A stretch of 28,135 nt of DNA from a virus: the IMG/VR virus record IMGVR_UViG_3300005253_002442, positions 1-28,135 of that record, one strand, 5' to 3'. The position numbers were made by a program, and so were the translations under genes. Numbering within the stretch: position 1 is the stretch's first letter; each line of letters opens with the position of its first letter. Of this stretch, positions 23,001 through 28,135 are shown one piece after another. The notes under the pieces were generated by a model that made no database searches, had not been told where the DNA came from, and saw only the letters and a list, made by a program, of their open reading frames with translations.

Positions 23001-24261
23001 CACCTTTACTCTCTTTTACTAAAAGCTTATGATTGGGAGTTACAAGAGTATCTACCTTTTTCCCTTTAAAATGTAACATCTTGCCTTTATAATAAGACAT
23101 ATGAAATTCTTCAGGAATGTGATATTCAATCTCGCCAGTCTCTTGATTAAAACAGGCTATTTCTACATTATCTTTAAGCGTAAGAAGTTTTAAATTGCCA
23201 TTATCATCCGCGACAGCACCACTGACATAATTAGGACTTATATCCAAATTATCAGTTGTAGTAATTAAATCAGTGATTTTTTTGAAACCGTCTTTAGTTA
23301 AAACCTCGCAATCAGTCGAATAGCATTCGCGGAGTTTATCGAACAACATCAGATGTCTGAAACAACATACTACCAAACCTGTGCCCCTTGTTTCATATGG
23401 GCTAATTCGTCTAGCTAGGTGTGAAGCGTAAAAATTGCTTAATGGGATATTTTCGCCACGCTTTACATGTTCAATAATGCTTTGGTCAAGTCTCTGGCGC
23501 TGCTGTACGTCTGATGGTCTATTTGAAGTTACTATGGTCTTTAAATTTTCATCAGGGCGCAAGCTTAGAATTGGCTCACCAGCTACTACGCTATGTTTAA
23601 CAACCATGTAGTCTGGATTTTGAATTAAGAATCTACTCCACTTAGCAGATCGCTCATCAAGCTCACCATATACAAATGTTTCACCAAGAAGCCAATACTC
23701 CTGAGCCATCTGCACACAAATGTTCATTAGATCGGTTTCTTCTACCATGTCCTCAAAAAAGGCTTGAATCTTTGGATCTTTACATTTAATGTTTAATTTG
23801 GAAATTGGATATGTTGAATGTAAAGAAATAGCATTATGTACAACAGGGTTCAAGGCAAAAAACGCTCTGCTCCACGCATTTATAGTGGCTCTATCTCTTG
23901 GTAGATTAAGATTGCTATTTAGCCAAAGAGGGCTATAAATTTCTGGAATCTGTCGTAAAGACCCTCCAGACCCTCTATAGGATCCTGCGCCCGCACCAGT
24001 ACCAGAGCCTGGGCTTACTTGGGCGTCCTTTCTAAACCCTGAATAGTTCGAAAGCACATTGCCGGCCGAGGTTTTAATATTATCTTCATACCCCCTTGGC
24101 AGGTCATACCCGGTACTTCCCTTTTCTCTAAAATCGCCTCTGAACACTTCGTCTTGCATTACTTCTCGTCGATATTGAGAAACTACCTTAGACATATGAT
24201 TGGAGGCTACATTGGTAGTGCCCCTATTGCTTAAAAATTTTTCTATTCCAGTTTTTGACAT
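20026..24261 (-). CDS. Portal protein precursor interrupted by two inteins
   Basis: The frame encodes 1411 residues. After removal of two inteins (residues 313-718 and 760-1156) the exteins of 312, 41 and 255 residues give a 608-residue protein, a normal size for a large phage portal. Portal-like features are INAWSRAFFALNPVVHNAI (about 126-144), MAQEYWLLGETFVYGE, and, after the second intein, IIDIANDITQLLKEIYIGLMIPQVLM and RYLQFRNMLGSWLRRKVFAPI, followed by a Pro/Gly/Glu-rich tail. The portal forms the ring through which DNA enters and leaves the head. AGGAA stands just upstream of the ATG at 24261. It is the first gene of the leftward virion operon. The intein calls are stronger than the portal call. 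Confidence 0.82.
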   Translation of the reverse strand: MSKTGIEKFLSNRGTTNVASNHMSKVVSQYRREVMQDEVFRGDFREKGSTGYDLPRGYEDNIKTSAGNVLSNYSGFRKDAQVSPGSGTGAGAGSYRGSGGSLRQIPEIYSPLWLNSNLNLPRDRATINAWSRAFFALNPVVHNAISLHSTYPISKLNIKCKDPKIQAFFEDMVEETDLMNICVQMAQEYWLLGETFVYGELDERSAKWSRFLIQNPDYMVVKHSVVAGEPILSLRPDENLKTIVTSNRPSDVQQRQRLDQSIIEHVKRGENIPLSNFYASHLARRISPYETRGTGLVVCCFRHLMLFDKLRECYSTDCEVLTKDGFKKITDLITTTDNLDISPNYVSGAVADDNGNLKLLTLKDNVEIACFNQETGEIEYHIPEEFHMSYYKGKMLHFKGKKVDTLVTPNHKLLVKESKGEGWTDFSLRRASELLEKKTYYKFKSHAKWNGEQRLEDIDVAGHKVPIGLYLKVLGYMASEGCVYKNYKKGRYDAKIITSQLTSNRCYEEMRETFNKFASCLNRKCGHYVGIKGSGYSKNAPKEKWEGIIHGKEIVEHFLNEIGNGEKAGSYEKRLPRWVFGLHSELLLILLQSMMQGDGTTVTSKYGTKSKLFKYSTVSKHLADDVYELAFKLGHVPTICTSVAKKTDGRVVTEYIVCWSTTNYGREPLVYTGVKKANNNGGGATVNEVDYDGVVWCFTVPTGAFITRRNDKISIHGNSKFAQADNMINPLTLVKIGGAGENYKPTPVDLEAWRQIFEECHDEETEVLTDKGFKKYDEVIEEIMVADGTTGSFHSVGARTRTGFKIACFNSDNEQLEYHAPSAAHIYDYDGEMYHIHNNKMDIKVTPNHKMWVQHKKFTGTGKGRTWKWDNWDKVRIKDMKFWDRRFRSQIKWKGNDSIKEVNVNQKNVPIELYLELLGYMISEGCLYTNNKSQNTIGVCQNITNKDGSKNPHFETMRKCAHDFAVIIDKTFSERFFKRDGAKGWDITFCGRELFNHFVNEIGSDEGYKSYNKIIPKWVLNLSPRLLKILLAAMVVGDGSNYVRPKNKDLNGFFYYTSSKQLADDVYEMVYKIGFVPTMFSRESENHHHHELYTVQWSNSNIGNKPFVNKYSIDPRTKEKKEIVSKVPYQGKVWCFTVPTGLFITRRNGKITIQGNSQYDKDFKIFTHEAVTVERVGHNAGIIDIANDITQLLKEIYIGLMIPQVLMDGGADVTYANGGVTLDVLKQRYLQFRNMLGSWLRRKVFAPISKINDFYERKEGEKVLIVPEVEWNHMSLFDAGDHIQTLVQLSQGQGPDKRVATQTVYRSLGLDWEDEVRKMKVEAIQDAINDREKVALAKIPLNELRSLGPDDAIDEPDEGLLPGETEEGAGEGGPELPELPGLGPPPGGLGGPPGGAPPEGELPEAGPPAGP
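20794..21984 (-). mobile_element. Portal intein 2 (397 residues, LAGLIDADG type)
   Basis: This intein begins at Cys760 (CHDEETEVLTDKGFKKYDEV) and ends TIQGN before Ser1157. Splicing block B has VTPNH at intein residues 86-90. LAGLIDADG motifs stand at 158-167 (LLGYMISEGC) and 272-281 (LAAMVVGDGS). The C-terminal block is VWCFTVPTGLFITRRNGKITIQGN. The expected mechanism is class 1: Cys1, terminal Asn, +1 Ser. The penultimate residue is Gly where most inteins have His. The extein join would be FEE|SQY. Confidence 0.93.
22108..23325 (-). mobile_element. Portal intein 1 (406 residues, LAGLIDADG type)
   Basis: This intein begins at Cys313 (CYSTDCEVLTKDGFKKITDL) and ends SIHGN before Ser719. VTPNH is at intein residues 95-99, LAGLIDADG motifs at 161-170 (VLGYMASEGC) and 279-288 (LQSMMQGDGT), and the C-terminal block reads VWCFTVPTGAFITRRNDKIS. 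It shares its whole layout and many residues with portal intein 2, only 41 extein residues further on. The extein join would be LRE|SKF. Confidence 0.93.
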
Positions 24262-24463
24262 CGGTTCCTATTTGAAAAAACTCAACAATCTTCGTAATAA
24301 GAGGTGGTTTTATTGGCATATCACAATAATTCATCTAATAAGACGGCATAATATTATAAACCTCTATAGGAAAATTATGACACAATTACAATTGAATCTT
24401 ACACATTAGAATATATAACCTCACATTATTAAGGAACCAACTATTAAAAGAGACAAAATATAA
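24262..24463. promoter_or_regulatory. Divergent intergenic region between portal and PhoH genes
   Basis: These 202 bases separate the two divergently transcribed genes and should hold promoters for both. A TTGGCA at 24313-24318, with TAATAA 17 bases on, is the best plus-strand candidate, but the second box fits poorly. No hairpin, repeat or convincing small gene was seen. Confidence 0.3.
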
Positions 24464-26794
24464 ATGGCAAAATTATACGTACTGGACACGTCCGTAATAA
24501 TCTCTAACCCATATTGCATTAATGGCTTTCCGAATGAAAATATTGTTATTCCAGCAAGCGTCTTAAATGAGCTTGATAAAATAAAAACACATTCAGGTGA
24601 CACTGGTAGAAATGCCAGAGTCTTCATACGACTATTGGATGAGCTATCCGACAAAGGCGATATAAGTAAAGGCGTTAAAACGGATAAAAATACAAACATT
24701 AAAATAGATGTGAAAAATTATGACACATCAAATTTTGGGGATGCATCATATGTAGACAATAAAATACTTGCCTGCGCAGCTCACTTGAATAATAATAATC
24801 GCGTCATCGTCTTGAGTGGCGATGTTAATATGAGAATAAGAGCTAGAGCTTTTGGCATGGGCTCTCAGGATCATAACGATGAAAATAAAGCTAGCGATGA
24901 ACTATATAGCGGAGCAAGAATAATTCATGACACAAGCCTAGGAAACAAGCTGAAAAAAAGCAAAATGCTTTGCGCAAGCTCTGAGCTAAAAGACATGGCG
25001 CCCAATGAGTGTATTCTCTTTAAAGATGAAAACGATGAAGGCATTGCGCTAGGAAGAAAAATCGGGAATAATATCAAGATTATCAATAGTCAAAAGCCAT
25101 GGGGGCTCGATTCTAAAAATATAGAGCAGGCATATGCAATGGACCTACTATTAGACCCCAAGGTGCCACTAGTAACCCTGTCAGGAAAAGCAGGAACTGG
25201 CAAGGCTCAACCGTTAACAGCTAAAATATTAACGCCAAATGGTTTTGTTTCTATGGGCAGTATACTGCCAAACGATCTTATAATAGGCCAAAATGGAAAA
25301 TGTAAAAAAATAACTTCAGTACACCCACAAGGAATTAAGAAAATCTATCGTGTCTATTTTTCCGATAAGACATTTACAGAGTGCTGTGACGATCATTTGT
25401 GGCAAACTAAAACATGTCAAGATAGGTGGAATAATAAAAACGGAACTGTAAAGTCATTAAAAGAAATACGCAAAACCTTACGATATGGTAAATATAATAA
25501 GAGAAATCATTCTATTCCAATGGTTTTACCTGTAGAATTTGCCCATAAAGAAGTTCCAATTAAACCATATTTATTAGGCGCGCTGTTAGGAGATGGCTGT
25601 TCAAGCGACGCCTTTATAGTAGAAAAATGTGCTAAATTATTACCCGAAAACATAAAGCTAATTAAAAAGCCAAATAATAAATATGATTACTATATTACAA
25701 AGGGGTACAGGTCAAATAAAGAAAATCAAATTATTACTGCATTACGAACACTAGAATTAAGTGGGTTGAAATCATATGAAAAATATATCCCACACATTTA
25801 CAAAATAAACAACATTCAGACTAGAACTGAAATTTTGCAAGGCCTAATGGACACAGATGGATTTTGTAGAAATAAAAATAAAAATAAATTCGAAAATGTT
25901 TTTTATACGACATCATCAAGATTAGCAAATGACGTACAATTCCTAGCCCAATCTTTAGGATGTAAAGCTACAATATCAAACAAGCAAACCAGTTTTGTTT
26001 ATAAAAATGAAAAAAAACAAGGCAGGCCTAGTTTTGCTGTTTATATTTCGCCGCCTCCTGGATTACAATTATTCACACTGCCTCGCAAAACAGAAAGATT
26101 TACAGAAAGGACAAAATACCTACCAACAAAATATATTGATAAAATTGAATATGCTGGAGATATGGATGCTAAATGTATTTATATAGATTCGCCAGATCAC
26201 TTATATATAACTGATAATTTTATTGTAACACACAACACGCTTTTATCTGTAGCATGTGGCCTTGAGGCCGTTATCAGTGATAAACAATATAACAATCTAA
26301 TTATTTACAGGCCAATTCAGCCTGTTGGTACTGATATGGGATATCTTCCTGGTGAGCTTGCAGATAAGCTAGAACCATGGATGTCAGCAATCCATGACAG
26401 TATGGATTACCTTGCTTCCCGCTCTAAAAAACACAGAAAAAATGGTAACGGCAATGGATACGGATGGAGATCTTCACAATATAGCGATAAAGTACGCATG
26501 GAAGCGCTGACCTATATAAGGGGAAGAAGTATTGCCAATTCATTCATATTGATGGATGAAACTCAGAACGTTTCTAAAGAAGAAATCAAAACGATCCTAA
26601 CAAGGGTTGGATACGGAACTAAGATTATATTAACAGGCGATATCGAACAAATTGATAGCAATCATTTAGACGCTATGAATAATGGATTAACTTACATAAT
26701 AAACAAGTTCAAAGACTCTCCACTGTCAGGACATATAAACCTAACACAGGGAGAGAGAAGTCCTCTTGCTACTTATGCGGCAGATATCTTATAA
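24464..26794 (+). CDS. phoH: PIN-PhoH family ATPase precursor interrupted by an intein
   Basis: The precursor is 776 residues; without the intein (residues 248-591) it is 432, normal for PhoH2-type proteins. An N-terminal PIN ribonuclease domain has LDTSVIISNP near residue 7, a conserved Glu in LNELDKIK, and SGDVNMRIRA near 125. The PhoH ATPase domain follows: Walker A GKAGTGK|TLL split by the intein, FILMDETQNVS as Walker B, and KIILTGDIEQID as the next conserved block. The family joins RNA cleavage to a helicase-like ATPase; phages often carry PhoH but its role is unclear. The Shine-Dalgarno is weak. The stop overlaps that of the converging aminotransferase gene at TTATAA. Without splicing the P-loop would be broken, so splicing is needed for ATPase activity. 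Confidence 0.93.
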   Translation: MAKLYVLDTSVIISNPYCINGFPNENIVIPASVLNELDKIKTHSGDTGRNARVFIRLLDELSDKGDISKGVKTDKNTNIKIDVKNYDTSNFGDASYVDNKILACAAHLNNNNRVIVLSGDVNMRIRARAFGMGSQDHNDENKASDELYSGARIIHDTSLGNKLKKSKMLCASSELKDMAPNECILFKDENDEGIALGRKIGNNIKIINSQKPWGLDSKNIEQAYAMDLLLDPKVPLVTLSGKAGTGKAQPLTAKILTPNGFVSMGSILPNDLIIGQNGKCKKITSVHPQGIKKIYRVYFSDKTFTECCDDHLWQTKTCQDRWNNKNGTVKSLKEIRKTLRYGKYNKRNHSIPMVLPVEFAHKEVPIKPYLLGALLGDGCSSDAFIVEKCAKLLPENIKLIKKPNNKYDYYITKGYRSNKENQIITALRTLELSGLKSYEKYIPHIYKINNIQTRTEILQGLMDTDGFCRNKNKNKFENVFYTTSSRLANDVQFLAQSLGCKATISNKQTSFVYKNEKKQGRPSFAVYISPPPGLQLFTLPRKTERFTERTKYLPTKYIDKIEYAGDMDAKCIYIDSPDHLYITDNFIVTHNTLLSVACGLEAVISDKQYNNLIIYRPIQPVGTDMGYLPGELADKLEPWMSAIHDSMDYLASRSKKHRKNGNGNGYGWRSSQYSDKVRMEALTYIRGRSIANSFILMDETQNVSKEEIKTILTRVGYGTKIILTGDIEQIDSNHLDAMNNGLTYIINKFKDSPLSGHINLTQGERSPLATYAADIL
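25205..26236 (+). mobile_element. PhoH intein (344 residues, class 3-like, LAGLIDADG type)
   Basis: This intein starts with Ala248 (AQPLTAKILTPNGF), not Cys or Ser, and ends FIVTHN before Thr592. It sits inside Walker A (GKAGTGK|T). The class 3 residue set is visible in intein numbering: Trp66 in block B (DDHLW, with His64), Cys324 in block F (DAKCIYID), and Thr342 two residues before the terminal Asn344 (VTHN). LAGLIDADG motifs stand at 123-132 (LLGALLGDGC) and 211-220 (LQGLMDTDGF). A hand count of 60 bases at 25681 gives 27% G+C against 43% at 24841 in the extein, hinting at separate origin. Confidence 0.93.
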
Positions 26795-28042
26795 GTTTTT
26801 AACCCAATCTGCAATCAAATCAATTGCTGCTATCGTTTCCTTGCAATAGCGCTGAATAAATTCTGAATTCAAAGGACCGTCATAGTTTTTGGCGGCCTTA
26901 AGGGCCGCAGCTCCATCAAAATTAACATAAGCCAATCTAATAGATAACTCATCTGAATTTCGCTCACACGCTTCACCAGAAAGGGCTGCTATCTTTAACT
27001 TTTCTAACAGTGCCTTGCAAAGACTGCTGGAACCAGTTATTCCCATATTCTCAAGTTTGCCTCTGAAATTAGCAAAGTCAACAAAAATATAAAAACCACC
27101 ATCTGGCTTTGCAGTGATAAGGCCGGCGCTCTCTAATTTGTCATAAGCGTAAAATGATAAGTCTGCAAGTATCTTTTTACATCCACTAATATATTTTTTA
27201 TCAACTTCTGTAAATGCGGTAACAGCCGCATATTGGATCGGCGTGCAAACAGATGAAAAAGATTCACTACCAACTACCACCATAGCTTTACGTAAATCCA
27301 GTTTTGATTTTGGAAATATAAATGTTCCTAAACGCCAGCCACCAGCAGCCGACCATTTTGAAAGACCTGAACTTATAATAGTCCCCTCAGGATAATATTT
27401 AACAAGAGATGAACAACTGTGATAGAAGTTCATTAGCGCATAGATTTCATCAGAAACAACAAGCATCTTATGCGAACGCATTACCTCGGATAGCGCCTGT
27501 AATTCTTTATCTGTGTAAGTCTTGCCAGTGGGATTGCTTGGAGAACTAAAAACCAAAAGAATATCACCCTCTATGCCCCTGGCCAAATCATCTAACGCTT
27601 GAGGGGCCATTTTCCACTCATCTTCAGCTCTGGTATGTAGAAGATATGGCTCTTTGCCAAAAATCCTTGATTGAGGACCATATGAAACCCAACAAGGCGT
27701 TGGCAGTATAGTTGGCCCATCCCAAATTAGATGCAATAAAAATAACAAGTTTTTAGACCCCGGACCGACCAATACCTGCTCAGGGCTTACATCTAAATCG
27801 TGATAATTCTTATAGAACTTTACAATACTATTATTTAATGCTTCTAGCCCATTAGTTGGCAAATAGACATTTACATCAGCGTTGGCCTGAAGCGCCTTAA
27901 CAGTTTGTTTAGGCAATGGAAATGGAGACTGCCCCAATCCCATGTTATAAACTTTAATTCCTTTCTGTCTTAATTTCTTGGCATTATTATTAATGACCAA
28001 AGTTGCGGACTCATTTAGGTTCACAATATTTTTATTGAGCAT
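26789..28042 (-). CDS. PLP-dependent class I/II aminotransferase
   Basis: A 417-residue protein, full length for fold-type I aminotransferases. Visible motifs: NMGLGQSPFPLP at the N-terminus, LVGPGSKNLLF (about 91-101), SSPSNPTGKTYT with the PLP-contacting Asn (about 167-177), VVSDEIYALM with Asp198, SSGLSKWSAAGGWRLG with Lys229 as the PLP Schiff-base lysine, and LSIRLAYVNFDG with the carboxylate-binding Arg near 371. All catalytic positions are intact, so it should be active on amino and keto acids; the substrate cannot be told. It follows a partial gene on the same strand by 22 bases and converges on phoH with a 6-base overlap. A complete aminotransferase beside phage genes suggests an auxiliary metabolic gene or a pathway cluster continuing to the right. 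Confidence 0.92.
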   Translation of the reverse strand: MLNKNIVNLNESATLVINNNAKKLRQKGIKVYNMGLGQSPFPLPKQTVKALQANADVNVYLPTNGLEALNNSIVKFYKNYHDLDVSPEQVLVGPGSKNLLFLLHLIWDGPTILPTPCWVSYGPQSRIFGKEPYLLHTRAEDEWKMAPQALDDLARGIEGDILLVFSSPSNPTGKTYTDKELQALSEVMRSHKMLVVSDEIYALMNFYHSCSSLVKYYPEGTIISSGLSKWSAAGGWRLGTFIFPKSKLDLRKAMVVVGSESFSSVCTPIQYAAVTAFTEVDKKYISGCKKILADLSFYAYDKLESAGLITAKPDGGFYIFVDFANFRGKLENMGITGSSSLCKALLEKLKIAALSGEACERNSDELSIRLAYVNFDGAAALKAAKNYDGPLNSEFIQRYCKETIAAIDLIADWVKNL

Positions 28043-28064
28043 ACAGAGTAATATAACTCCAAGT

Positions 28065-28135
28065 CTAGTACTCGAAAAATGAAATCATCTTTTTAGTGGA
28101 TTCATTCTCGGCACATATCCCGTCACCGCCATAAT
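28065..28135 (-). CDS. Partial CDS, C-terminal end of an upstream gene
   Basis: The minus strand is open from the right edge to a TAG at 28065 and reads YGGDGICAENESTKKMISFF then EY. The composition looks like real protein. It ends 22 bases before the aminotransferase start, so the two may form an operon. Too little is present to name it. Confidence 0.4.
   Translation of the reverse strand, partial: YGGDGICAENESTKKMISFFEY

Noticed and set aside
24376-24408. Ten-codon open frame in the portal-phoH gap
   Set aside because: Too short and without a Shine-Dalgarno.

Overview
The window reads as part of a tailed bacteriophage genome, or an element carrying one. The right two thirds hold a portal protein, a prohead-protease-like polyprotein, a peptidoglycan hydrolase and a chain of unassigned virion-type genes, all on the minus strand and tightly packed. 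Starts are preceded by Shine-Dalgarno sequences and the standard bacterial code fits throughout. No rRNA, tRNA, CRISPR array or insertion sequence was seen. No major capsid, terminase or tail gene lies inside the window, so I do not name a phage genus.

Region 1 (1 to about 8770) is extremely AT-rich: a hand-counted 60-base stretch at 5281 is 20% G+C. It looks like a replication and maintenance module. On the minus strand are a small lysine-rich partial gene, a GIY-YIG endonuclease, an unknown gene and a ParB-like protein with a CxxC in its C-terminal helical region. After a 196-base intergenic region with a 30-bp inverted repeat, a plus-strand operon encodes a putative delta-like clamp-loader subunit, an RFC/gp44-like clamp-loader ATPase, an unknown protein and a large P-loop ATPase that may be a replicative helicase.

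Region 2 (about 8413 to 9060) is a junction. Noncoding AT-rich DNA ends at a run of nine A residues at 8771-8779. G+C rises abruptly there, and what follows is only the C-terminal end of a homing endonuclease, then a terminator that faces the right-hand operon.

Region 3 (9081 to 24261) is the minus-strand virion operon. In order of transcription it runs: portal interrupted by two related inteins, an unknown helical protein, a GH73-like hydrolase, two small unknown proteins, a dual-specificity-phosphatase-like protein, two further unknowns, a 1178-residue protease-like polyprotein, and four consecutive small genes. Those four share a helical-hairpin module but carry very different appendages: a poly-Asp/poly-Lys tail, a 24-cysteine metallothionein-like insert, and two plainer versions.

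Region 4 (24464 to 28135) has a PIN-PhoH ATPase whose Walker A motif is split by an intein with the residues expected of the class 3 (W-C-T) mechanism. A complete class I/II aminotransferase converges on it, and the tail of one more gene follows at the right edge.

The strongest points for follow-up are the class 3 intein in PhoH, the two sibling inteins in one portal gene, the metallothionein-like protein and its paralogous neighbours, and the composition breakpoint that coincides with a truncated homing endonuclease.
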